NCBI RefSeq assembly: GCF_017948595.1
Contig: NZ_JAGFBV010000003.1
Span: 144,685-208,684 of the forward strand
Direction: 5' to 3'
Length of the DNA: 64,000 nucleotides
From: Flavobacterium geliluteum
Lineage (GTDB): Bacteria > Bacteroidota > Bacteroidia > Flavobacteriales > Flavobacteriaceae
This document shows positions 46,867-54,849 of this stretch, piece after piece. The notes under the pieces were generated by a model, which was not told where the DNA came from, made no database searches, and saw nothing but the letters and a program-made list of their open reading frames with translations. How positions within the stretch are numbered: the first letter of the stretch is position 1; every line of letters starts with the position of its first letter. The position numbers were made by a program, and so were the translations under genes.

Positions 46867-47568
46867 ATGAAAAAAAAGCAACTGTTTTTATTACATTTTG
46901 CAGGAGGAAATATATACTCATTTGAATTTTTAAAATCTATTTATACAGATTTTGAAATGATACCAATAGAGCTTCCGGGCAGAGGAAAAAGAATAAAAGA
47001 AAAATTATTAACCTCCTATAAAGAGGCAATTAATGATATTTATTCGCAAATCATTACTATGCTCAATGGTGCGCCTTTTATGATTTACGGGCATAGTTTG
47101 GGCGCTACTTTGGCATTGGGAGTAACGGATTTATTAGAGAAAAATAATACACAGCCACAATGTTTAATAGTAAGTGGAAACCCTGGTCCTGGCGTTGTAA
47201 CAGAAAGAGAAAGATCTGATTTAGACAGAGCTGATTTTATCAGTATGCTTAAAGGATTAGGTGGACTAACAGATGAATTATTGCAAAGTGAAGAGCTGCT
47301 GGATTTTGTGTTGCCGATACTTAGAGCCGATTTTAAAATAGTTGAGGGAGATACTTTTGTTGAAAATACGATTGTAAAAGCTCCAATCATTGCTGTAATG
47401 GGGGATTTGGAGAAATATGTGGGCAGCATTACCAATTGGAAAATACACACACTTTCTGAATTTAATTCCTATGTATTAAAAGGAAACCATTTTTTTATAT
47501 ACAATAATGCTGATAAATTAATTGAAATTTTTGAAGCTAGTTATAAGGAATATAAAATTTTAATGTAG
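46867..47568 (+). CDS. Type II thioesterase (editing)
   Basis: 233 residues from the ATG at 46867. A longer frame from TTG at 46825 begins inside the terminator hairpin and is rejected. The protein shows LFLLHFAGGNIYSF at the start, LPGRGKR, the nucleophile GHSLG (Ser77) and KGNHFFI with the catalytic His near the end. This is the GrsT/SrfAD family, which removes wrong or stalled groups from NRPS carrier proteins. The PCP-only gene and the inactive AT upstream may increase the need for such cleaning, but that is inference. Confidence 0.92.
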   Translation: MKKKQLFLLHFAGGNIYSFEFLKSIYTDFEMIPIELPGRGKRIKEKLLTSYKEAINDIYSQIITMLNGAPFMIYGHSLGATLALGVTDLLEKNNTQPQCLIVSGNPGPGVVTERERSDLDRADFISMLKGLGGLTDELLQSEELLDFVLPILRADFKIVEGDTFVENTIVKAPIIAVMGDLEKYVGSITNWKIHTLSEFNSYVLKGNHFFIYNNADKLIEIFEASYKEYKILM

Positions 47569-47612
47569 GGAAACATTCTTATAAGTTATTTTTTTTGTAA
47601 AAATATTCTTTA

Positions 47613-47630
47613 GTACGAAAATATTCGTAC
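47613..47630 (+). promoter_or_regulatory. Candidate BlaI-type operator
   Basis: Perfect dyad GTACGAA-AATA-TTCGTAC, 29 bases before the ATG of the BlaI-family gene, in the position expected for an autoregulated promoter. BlaI/MecI proteins bind dyads with TAC/GTA cores. No clear -7 element was identified; TACCTTTA at 47628-47635 is the nearest match and overlaps the dyad. Confidence 0.6.
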
Positions 47631-47658
47631 CTTTAAAAAGTCAAAATTAAAAAGACTT

Positions 47659-48039
47659 ATGGAAAGCAAGAAAGTTGAGCCAACAAAATCAGAAATCGAA
47701 ATTTTAAGTATACTTTGGAAGCATGGTGCTTCTAGTGTTCGTTTCGTAAATGATAAATTAAATGAAGAAGAGGAACGTGTAGTTAAATACACAACCACTT
47801 TAAAGCTAATGCAGATTATGAAAGAAAAAGGTATTTTGTATAGAGATGAAAGTAATATTAAACATTTATATCATGTAGTTGAAGATCAGGAAAAAACTAA
47901 AACTTTTTTGTTAGAAACTTTTTTAAGCAAAATATTTGATGGTTCTGTAGAAAATTTAGTGATGCAGTTGGTTGGAAATAAAAAAACCTCAAAAGAAGAG
48001 TTGTTAAAGATTAAGAATATAATAGATAAAATGAACTAA
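47659..48039 (+). CDS. BlaI/MecI/CopY-family transcriptional repressor
   Basis: 126 residues, the usual length. The N-terminal winged helix is clear (PTKSEIEILSILWKHG, SVRFVNDKLNEE, KYTTTLKLMQIMKEKG), followed by a dimerisation tail (FLLETFLSKIFDGS). Members repress their own operon and are cleaved or released when the partner membrane protease senses a signal. A dyad operator candidate lies just upstream and the M56 protease gene starts 11 bases downstream. Inference: the pair senses envelope stress caused by the cluster's own product or by rival antibiotics, and controls this operon and perhaps immunity or export genes. Confidence 0.92.
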   Translation: MESKKVEPTKSEIEILSILWKHGASSVRFVNDKLNEEEERVVKYTTTLKLMQIMKEKGILYRDESNIKHLYHVVEDQEKTKTFLLETFLSKIFDGSVENLVMQLVGNKKTSKEELLKIKNIIDKMN

Positions 48040-48050
48040 ACTAGAAGCGA

Positions 48051-49406
48051 ATGGAAGTTATGTATAAAACACTATTGTATGTATTTATTAGTTCTTTTGT
48101 CTTTGGTATTATATTGGCAGTTATAACTTATGTATTTATGTTTTTATCTTCACATTGCAAAGCCCAGCTGCGGTATAATGTGTTGGTAATATTCTTATTT
48201 GTATTTGTTGCAGCTATTGTGTTTTTTGGAATGACTCATATTAGTAATCCTTATGAAAGCATTCATCATCAGGTTGTTTTGCCCATTTTGTCTCACAACG
48301 AAGAAAATTATAATCCTAAAGTGGTACAAATATCAGAATCTTTCCTGTTTTTTAAAACACTATATCTTAAAATTTATGATTTTGCATTAGAAATAACCTT
48401 GGTATGGAGTTTCATATTTTGTTACAAAATGATTAAGTTGTTTTTGGTAATTAAAAATATAAAAAGTGTAATATTCAAAAACAAAATAGAGTTGAATGGC
48501 GACTGGAATAATAAAATTCAACAATATTGTAAAAAGATAGGAATCAAAAAAAATGTCAAAGTATATCTTTCGTCTGCAATTAGTTCTCCAGCTGTTTTTG
48601 GATTTTTTAAACCAATTGTATTAATACCAATCCAACTAACAACGGGATTATCTTCAGATCAACTTGAAGCAGTTATCTACCATGAACTCATTCATATAAA
48701 ACGGTATGACTCAATTGTAAACTTAGCGCAAAATCTATTAGAAGTAATCTTCTTTTTTAATTTGCCTTTGCTGTGGTTGTCTAATCTTATCAGGATAGAA
48801 AGAGAAAAGTGTTGTGATGATGCTGTTTTAAAAATCACCCATAATAAAAAAGATTATATCAGTGCCTTGTACATTTGTGCCGAAATAAATGTAGGAAATC
48901 AGGAGCTGGCATTAAGTTTTGCCAGTAATAATGAGATTTTGCTGGACAGAGTAGAACGGATCATACTAGATGGACAGAATTCTTTTAATAAAATTAAGAT
49001 ATCCACATTTTATAGCTTCGCAATGTTCCTTTTTGTTTTACTGATAGGTTTTACTTATCAATTAAAACTTTACAATTTATTTAATATAGTGCCAGAAACT
49101 TCGATAAATGAAATTGCCAAAACCCCAGTAGATAATGATTATATTATTTTGACAGGTATTACCTCTAATACATTATCTGAAAAAGAAGGCAGGAATATAG
49201 TATCTGTCTTAAACAAAATGATAAACCAAATGAGTCATGAAAAACTTATAATTAATGATGCTGAAAAAGTATCATTTCTATTAGATAATAATCAACTCAT
49301 TATTAATGGGGAAGCCCAATCCTATAAGATTTTTAATAGATACCAAAGCCAATATATAAAGAAGAGCGATTGGCGTATATGCTATAATTTTAAAATAAAA
49401 AAATAA
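48051..49406 (+). CDS. M56-family membrane metalloprotease, BlaR1/MecR1-like sensor
   Basis: 451 residues. Three membrane segments lie near the N-terminus (about 5-33, 41-64, 105-130). The zinc motif HELIH (His211, Glu212, His215) and the partner segment EREKCCDDAVL lie in the cytoplasmic protease domain, and a fourth membrane segment (about 320-345) precedes a short outer tail of about 100 residues. BlaR1 has a large penicillin-binding sensor there; this protein does not, so it cannot sense beta-lactams in the classical way. The tail instead resembles the small secreted protein encoded next. The start at 48051 is used; an ATG three codons later is possible. It is encoded directly after its likely target, the BlaI-type repressor. 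Confidence 0.9.
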   Translation: MEVMYKTLLYVFISSFVFGIILAVITYVFMFLSSHCKAQLRYNVLVIFLFVFVAAIVFFGMTHISNPYESIHHQVVLPILSHNEENYNPKVVQISESFLFFKTLYLKIYDFALEITLVWSFIFCYKMIKLFLVIKNIKSVIFKNKIELNGDWNNKIQQYCKKIGIKKNVKVYLSSAISSPAVFGFFKPIVLIPIQLTTGLSSDQLEAVIYHELIHIKRYDSIVNLAQNLLEVIFFFNLPLLWLSNLIRIEREKCCDDAVLKITHNKKDYISALYICAEINVGNQELALSFASNNEILLDRVERIILDGQNSFNKIKISTFYSFAMFLFVLLIGFTYQLKLYNLFNIVPETSINEIAKTPVDNDYIILTGITSNTLSEKEGRNIVSVLNKMINQMSHEKLIINDAEKVSFLLDNNQLIINGEAQSYKIFNRYQSQYIKKSDWRICYNFKIKK

Positions 49407-49476
49407 AACGATCTGATTTCTTTTTAGGCTCATGCTAAAAAATCAAATAATCCTAACTAAAAAAACTAAATGAATT

Positions 49477-49842
49477 ATGAAAACAACTAAAGCATTGATT
49501 GCAGTTTCGCTAATGATCTTAATCTCGGGGGTTAGCCTAGCACAAAACAATCAAAAAGAACCAAAGGTAAATCAACGAACTTTTACCGGTATTACAGGAC
49601 AAGCTATAAAAGAGTCTTCGGAGGTAAATAATGTTGAAAAACTAATTGAAGAAATAAGTAATGAAATATATAAAGAAAAATTGGCAGTAGCGGGAGCTGG
49701 AAGTTTGTCTTATATGCTTAATAATAAAGAATTTATAATAAACGGAGTCCAGCAGAAATCTGAAATACACCTGAGGTATATGAATAAATATATGAAGAAC
49801 AATACAAAATGGAACATTTGCAAAAACTATAAGATGAAATAA
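49477..49842 (+). CDS. Small secreted protein resembling the sensor tail of the adjacent M56 protease
   Basis: 121 residues. A signal peptide (MKTTKALIAVSLMILISG, cleavage likely near SLAQ) is followed by about 95 residues. The last 70 align with the C-terminus of the protein encoded just upstream: FIINGVQQKSEIHLRYMNKY against LIINGEAQSYKIFNRYQSQY, then WNICKNYKMK against WRICYNFKIK. No known enzyme motif is visible. The shared domain could bind the same ligand, or the secreted copy could bind the sensor tail and tune it. A weak imperfect hairpin lies between the two genes. Function unknown; the homology is seen directly. Confidence 0.8.
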   Translation: MKTTKALIAVSLMILISGVSLAQNNQKEPKVNQRTFTGITGQAIKESSEVNNVEKLIEEISNEIYKEKLAVAGAGSLSYMLNNKEFIINGVQQKSEIHLRYMNKYMKNNTKWNICKNYKMK

Positions 49843-50322
49843 TCGAAGCCTTTTTGCAATTATGCTAAAGTTTGTTTTTTAATAGATTCTTATTAATGCT
49901 CTTACTTTTAGAATTAGTATCAATTCAATATTTTCAAGAGTCTAATACTAAATTTTCATTCCTTAAATTTTATCAACCTAAAAAAAGCTTGAGTCTACTT
50001 CATGGTATTTCTCAGTGGTTAACTTGTTACATATATTAACTTACATTACACCATTATTTTTGTCCATTTTAGCCTGCGTAAAGCTGGAATGACTAAACAA
50101 AGAACATATAAAAAATGATTTTGCAATGAAGGCTCAAATCTATTTAGCTGCTCAAAAAAGTTGCTCACGCAGAATTAGCTGTATTATCAAAATCTGGAAG
50201 AACGGTATAACTTTATTTTTATGCGGAATAAGTTGTTGATAGTGTAAATTTTAAAGCTGGTTATTTGTCAATTTTTTTTGCGTAATGTGAGATATTAAAA
50301 AAATAAAATAAAAATAAATAAA
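49843..50322. other. 480-base gap without a convincing gene
   Basis: AT-rich, stops in all frames. A 37-codon reading frame near 50127 has no recognisable content. A fragment CTCACGCAGAAT (near 50163) recalls the CACGCAGAT arm of the inverted repeat at 54695-54769 and may be a decayed copy of the same repeat family. No RNA gene or clear promoter was seen. Confidence 0.5.
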
Positions 50323-52776
50323 ATGAAATACTATTATAAGCGTATAAATTATATCGCTTTACTATGTTTGATTATTTTTCTATCTAATCCAATATATGGA
50401 CAAAACTCAAATACATCAATTTCGGGAAGCGTTATTGATGCTGAGAATAAAGAGCCAATCATTTTTGCGACAATTCTTTTGTTGAATAATGAGAACGAAA
50501 CCTTAATAAAGAGTGAATTATCTCAAAATAAAGGAGATTTTAATTTTAAAAACCTGAAAAGTGGTAATTATATTATTAAAATTATTCACGATGATTACGA
50601 TACGTTTAAGACCGCAATCATTACTATAAAAGATGATAATCAAAAACAATTGCTGCCTATAGAAATCTTCAAAGCAATAAAAAAAGAAAACTTGAACGAG
50701 GTTGTGGTATTTCAAAAGCAAAAGAACTTTGTAGAGGCTAAAATCGATCGAACTATTCTAAATGTTGACGCTTTAGAGTCAAATACTGGAATAACGGCTT
50801 TAGAATTATTAAAGAAAGCGCCTGGAACCAGTATAAACGATCAGGGAGTTGTAAGCCTGAATGGGAAAGCAAATGCCACTATTTTTATCGATGACCGCCC
50901 AATATATTTATCAGGAGTACAACTTGAAAGTTATTTGAGCGGCTTGTCTTCAGATAATATCGACAAAATTGAAATAATGACAACTCCGCCGGCTAAATAT
51001 GAAGCATCAGGAAATGGGGGAGTGATCAACATCAAATTAAAAAAGAGTAAAAAAGAAGGAGAAAACGGAAGTGTAGTAATGGGATTACGGCAGCATAAAT
51101 ACACAGAGTATAACACCACCTTTAATCTGAATAAGAAAAAAGAGAATTATAATATTTTCCTGAATGGAAATATTGGTTATAAAAAACGCTTTCAGGATCT
51201 CTATATCAATAGAGATTATACAGATACAGGCAGCTATAGTAGACAGGAAACCAATAATGTTGGAGATGGTATACTAATCAGCATTAAGTTTGGTGCAGAC
51301 TATAATCTTTCAAAAAAAACCGTAATAGGAATAAGTACTGATGGTTTAATTTGGAATGGCAATGACAGTGATAATAGTCGTAATTTTTTATATAATTCGG
51401 CACAGATCCTTGATTCAATTGTAAAAACAAAAGGTGATTCTGATAATAAATTCATAAATAGCGGGATAAATCTAAACCTCAATCATAAGTTTAGTGAGAA
51501 GAGTGATGTCAGTGCGAACTTGGATTACTTATTATATGATACGAATCCTTTTCAAAAATTTACAAATACGATAGTTTTTCCAAATACAAATCAGGAATAT
51601 TCAGATAAGTTGGTAGGAGGATCTGTTTCTAGTGTAAATATTTACTCAGGAAAATTAGATTATTCCAATCAACTGAGCGAAAAAATGACCTTTCAATCAG
51701 GATTTAAACACAGCTACACTAAAACAGCTAATGAGAGTAATTATGTTGATATTGTGAACAATGTTTCAACCCCTAACCTAAATCAGAATAATAGGTTTTT
51801 ATACGATGAGAACATCACTGCTTTATATGCCAACTCGAATGCAAATTTTGGAAGGTTTTCGATGCAGTTAGGACTTAGGTATGAAAATGTTAAACTTACT
51901 GGGGAGCAATTGGGAAATGAAATAAAGCCTAGAGCTAAGAATACAACGAATTATGATAATTTATTTCCTACCCTGTATTTATCTTATAAATTAGATTCGT
52001 TAGCCAATAATAGTATAGGAATTAATTACGGAAAACGAATTGACAGACCATTTTATCAAGATTTGAATCCAGTTGTTCTTCAGGTAGATAAGCTAACGTT
52101 TTATGAAGGAAATCCATATTTAAAACCATCGTATGCCAGCAGTATAGAGTTTGTCTATTCGTATAAAAGTCTTTTAAATGTTAATCTTGGATTTAGTAAA
52201 ATTAAGGATGAAATTCAAGAAACTATAAAAATTGTAGATGGTGTATATTATAGTAGCCCCGGAAATATAGGGAAAACTCAGGTTTCAAATATTTCGATTA
52301 GTTCTTCTTTTAATATTTTTTCCTGGTTAATTTTCAGCGGAAATGCTCAATTATCCTATAGAGATAGTAGAAGTGAATTCTTTGGTGGTGAATTAAAGAC
52401 CAATGGATATAATTTTAGCATTGATCCCATACTTCAATTTAAACTCAAGAGAGATTGGAATATTGAATTATTGGGCAAGTATGTAGGAAAGTCCTATGTA
52501 GCCCAATTTATAACAAGCCCATACTGGTTTGTTGATGTAGCGCTCAGTAAAAAACTATCGAACAGAAGCTCATTAAAATTAGTTTTTACAGATATTTTTA
52601 GAACATATATCAATAAAGGAACCATTAATAATCTTATCAATACAGAAGCTGATTACAAGAGTTTGAGTAATACAAGACAAATTAGATTGTCATTTACTTA
52701 TAATTTTGGAGATAAAATTTCTAAGCAAGAGCGTGAAAACAGCAGTATAGATAGTGAAAGAAGTAGAATTAAATAA
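50323..52776 (+). CDS. Outer-membrane beta-barrel protein, TonB-receptor-like (OMP_b-brl_3 type)
   Basis: 817 residues. A signal peptide (about 1-26, ending IYGQ) is followed by a carboxypeptidase-regulatory-like beta domain (about 30-115, SGSVIDAENKEPIIFATI). A plug-like domain comes next (about 125-245; LNEVVV, LLKKAPGTSI, VSLNGKANATIFIDD, GGVINIKLKK). The rest is a long beta barrel ending in a strand (RLSFTYNFGDK). Bacteroidota use this family widely. Encoded between the BlaI/M56 system and the peptide exporter, it may help the product cross the outer membrane, re-import it, or act as an immunity factor; this is inference from position. No TonB box was identified with confidence. Confidence 0.85.
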   Translation: MKYYYKRINYIALLCLIIFLSNPIYGQNSNTSISGSVIDAENKEPIIFATILLLNNENETLIKSELSQNKGDFNFKNLKSGNYIIKIIHDDYDTFKTAIITIKDDNQKQLLPIEIFKAIKKENLNEVVVFQKQKNFVEAKIDRTILNVDALESNTGITALELLKKAPGTSINDQGVVSLNGKANATIFIDDRPIYLSGVQLESYLSGLSSDNIDKIEIMTTPPAKYEASGNGGVINIKLKKSKKEGENGSVVMGLRQHKYTEYNTTFNLNKKKENYNIFLNGNIGYKKRFQDLYINRDYTDTGSYSRQETNNVGDGILISIKFGADYNLSKKTVIGISTDGLIWNGNDSDNSRNFLYNSAQILDSIVKTKGDSDNKFINSGINLNLNHKFSEKSDVSANLDYLLYDTNPFQKFTNTIVFPNTNQEYSDKLVGGSVSSVNIYSGKLDYSNQLSEKMTFQSGFKHSYTKTANESNYVDIVNNVSTPNLNQNNRFLYDENITALYANSNANFGRFSMQLGLRYENVKLTGEQLGNEIKPRAKNTTNYDNLFPTLYLSYKLDSLANNSIGINYGKRIDRPFYQDLNPVVLQVDKLTFYEGNPYLKPSYASSIEFVYSYKSLLNVNLGFSKIKDEIQETIKIVDGVYYSSPGNIGKTQVSNISISSSFNIFSWLIFSGNAQLSYRDSRSEFFGGELKTNGYNFSIDPILQFKLKRDWNIELLGKYVGKSYVAQFITSPYWFVDVALSKKLSNRSSLKLVFTDIFRTYINKGTINNLINTEADYKSLSNTRQIRLSFTYNFGDKISKQERENSSIDSERSRIK

Positions 52777-52845
52777 TAATTGTTTGAAAGCTTTTTTCTG
52801 AGAAAGAGATAAAATCAAACATTCCAATATATGCACTTATGACAG

Positions 52846-53019
52846 ATGCTGATGAAACAAGTACCTCAATTAGAAATTGGAAAAATTTTACCCGAAATCG
52901 TTTTGAATTTAAAATACTCGAGGAAAATCTTTTTTATCTATAATCATGTGGCTGAATTGGTCAATATTTTTGAAAATGAATTTAAAAAACAATTAATACA
53001 AGAAAAAAACTATGCTTAA
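52846..53019 (+). CDS. Possible small protein overlapping the exporter start (hypothetical)
   Basis: 57 codons (MLMKQVPQLEIGKILPEI at the start, EFKKQLIQEKNYA at the end) with mixed charged and hydrophobic residues that could form helices. The stop lies 8 bases inside the exporter gene, the kind of overlap used for coupled translation. I recognise no family. It could equally be a decayed gene remnant or chance. Confidence 0.25.
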   Translation: MLMKQVPQLEIGKILPEIVLNLKYSRKIFFIYNHVAELVNIFENEFKKQLIQEKNYA

Positions 53020-54655
53020 GCTAAAATTTTCACAGGCCATTTACCTTCTGCTTTACGCCATTCCTAACACCATTCTCAGTTTCGGAATCATATACATCAT
53101 GAACAATGTAATCTCGGGCAAAGAAGGTTTTTTGACAGATTATATGGGAATCGTATTTGTATCAGTCGTAATTTACACCTATCTGCTGAATATCATATTC
53201 CAAAAAAGAATCAATAAATATTCTTTTGAGATATTGTATGAAAATGAAAAAAAGATATTTGACAAAATATTAAAAGCACCTTTGATTACCCTCGAAAAAA
53301 TGGGCTCACAACGTTTTTATACCGCCATAGAAGATTTACGAATATTTTCGTCTTTTCCTGAGGTAGTCACCCATTCTATCAATTCTTTATTGATGGTGTT
53401 ACTTTGTATGATATACTTGTTTACGTTATCGATAGCAGCAGCTTTGGTCGTTATTGTTTTAATAATTTTAATTGCCGTTTTTTATTTTGTTGTAATCAAT
53501 ACCATGTCTCAAAAAGTTGGGAACCTTAGAAAGTTCAACGAACATTATTACAAGTATGTAGATGATGTCATTAAAGGTTTTAAAGGTTTTAAACTAAGCG
53601 GGCAGAGAAGAGAAAATCTAATGAGTGCACACCTGTCTCCTAACAGAGAAAGCGCTAAAGAATTGGATTTTAAAATTAATTATGTTTTTCTATCCATTAA
53701 TTTGATAAGTCAATACGGTTTGTATTTAGTGATAGGAGTTATTCTTTTTTTACTGCCGGAATTGGGTATTCTTAAAAGAGAAGATGTTATTTCGTATGTT
53801 GTTATTATCTTGTTTATTGCCGGACCGATAAACAACTTGATTAATATGCAAAACGTTTATACGCGTCTAACAGTTGCTAATGCCAGAATTAAAAAATTCA
53901 TGAGCGATTTTGATACTTCTCCGGTAACCTTAGAAATCAAAAATGTGCCTATTGAAAGTTTTAGTTCCTTGGAATTCCATAATCTTTCTTTTGCTTATGA
54001 CAATGATGCTATGGAGAAGTCTTTTGCTTTGGGACCAATAAATGCATCGATAAAAAAAGGCGAAACGATATTTATTATTGGCGGAAACGGCAGCGGCAAA
54101 AGTACATTTATTAATATACTGACAGGTTTATACCAACCTTCGGAAGGTGAAATAGTTTTAAATGGGATAAACACAAATCTAAGTACAGCCACACAAAATT
54201 TGATAGCTGCTGTGTTTACAGAAAATCATATTTTTTCTCATAATTACGATAATTATTCTCTAGAAAAAAATGAGGAATATCAGGAATTGTTAAAAATAAT
54301 GGAACTCGATAAAGTCGTGTTAGATGACAAAGAAGAATCGGCAAGACGTTCGTTTTCTAAAGGACAAAGCAAAAGGATGTCTATGATATTTGCGCTTTTG
54401 GAGAACAAACCTATTTTGGTTTTAGATGAATGGGCAGCAGATCAGGACCCACATTTTCGCAAATATTTTTATGAAAATCTATTGCCTAAACTCAAAGAAG
54501 AAGGCAAAACAATTATAGCGGTTACGCATGATGATGCTTATTTTAAACATGCCGACAGAATTATAAAATTTGATTATGGTCAAATTGTGAAAGATTTTAA
54601 GGTGGAGAGTAATGTTTTGTCAACGGAAAGTTTATGGTATAATGAGGTGAAGTAA
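53012..54655 (+). CDS. SyrD/PvdE-type cyclic peptide ABC exporter (membrane plus ATPase)
   Basis: 547 residues. The first about 300 hold six predicted membrane segments (for example YLLLYAIPNTILSFGIIYIM, VISYVVIILFIAGPINNLI). The ATPase part has Walker A GGNGSGKST, a family-type signature FSKGQSKRMSM in place of LSGGQ, Walker B ILVLDEWAADQDP and the switch histidine in AVTHDD. The short fused half-transporter with the WAADQDPxFR segment is characteristic of the cyclic-peptide exporters that move pyoverdine precursor and syringomycin across the inner membrane. Its place in the cluster makes export of the NRPS product, or of a precursor into the periplasm, the likely job. Confidence 0.92.
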   Translation: MLKLKFSQAIYLLLYAIPNTILSFGIIYIMNNVISGKEGFLTDYMGIVFVSVVIYTYLLNIIFQKRINKYSFEILYENEKKIFDKILKAPLITLEKMGSQRFYTAIEDLRIFSSFPEVVTHSINSLLMVLLCMIYLFTLSIAAALVVIVLIILIAVFYFVVINTMSQKVGNLRKFNEHYYKYVDDVIKGFKGFKLSGQRRENLMSAHLSPNRESAKELDFKINYVFLSINLISQYGLYLVIGVILFLLPELGILKREDVISYVVIILFIAGPINNLINMQNVYTRLTVANARIKKFMSDFDTSPVTLEIKNVPIESFSSLEFHNLSFAYDNDAMEKSFALGPINASIKKGETIFIIGGNGSGKSTFINILTGLYQPSEGEIVLNGINTNLSTATQNLIAAVFTENHIFSHNYDNYSLEKNEEYQELLKIMELDKVVLDDKEESARRSFSKGQSKRMSMIFALLENKPILVLDEWAADQDPHFRKYFYENLLPKLKEEGKTIIAVTHDDAYFKHADRIIKFDYGQIVKDFKVESNVLSTESLWYNEVK

Positions 54656-54694
54656 ACGGAGATAAATAAAATGTAAAAGTTATCAATAAAAAGC

Positions 54695-54769
54695 TTCACG
54701 CAGATTTTCGCAAATTCTTTTTTGTGATTTTTATTTTAAAAAATCTTTTAGGAGCCCAATCTGCGTGAA
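54695..54769. repeat. Inverted repeat with CACGCAGATT arms (REP-like)
   Basis: TTCACGCAGATT (54695-54706) and its exact reverse complement AATCTGCGTGAA (54758-54769) are separated by 51 bases in the exporter-NRPS gap. I recall similar sequences as dispersed intergenic repeats in flavobacterial genomes; that could not be checked here. It could also act as a transcription terminator for the exporter gene. Confidence 0.55.
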
Positions 54770-54849
54770 ACAATACATTATAAGTTGTCGTCTTTATTCT
54801 TTAGCCCCAATAGCTGATAGTCATTAAACCAAAAAATATTTATTTGCAA

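Noticed and set aside
47659..49406. Classical beta-lactam resistance regulator pair
   Set aside because: The M56 protein lacks a penicillin-binding sensor domain and no beta-lactamase gene is near.
54844..54849. TTG start two codons before the Gly NRPS
   Set aside because: ATG 54850 follows directly and the C-domain similarity begins there.
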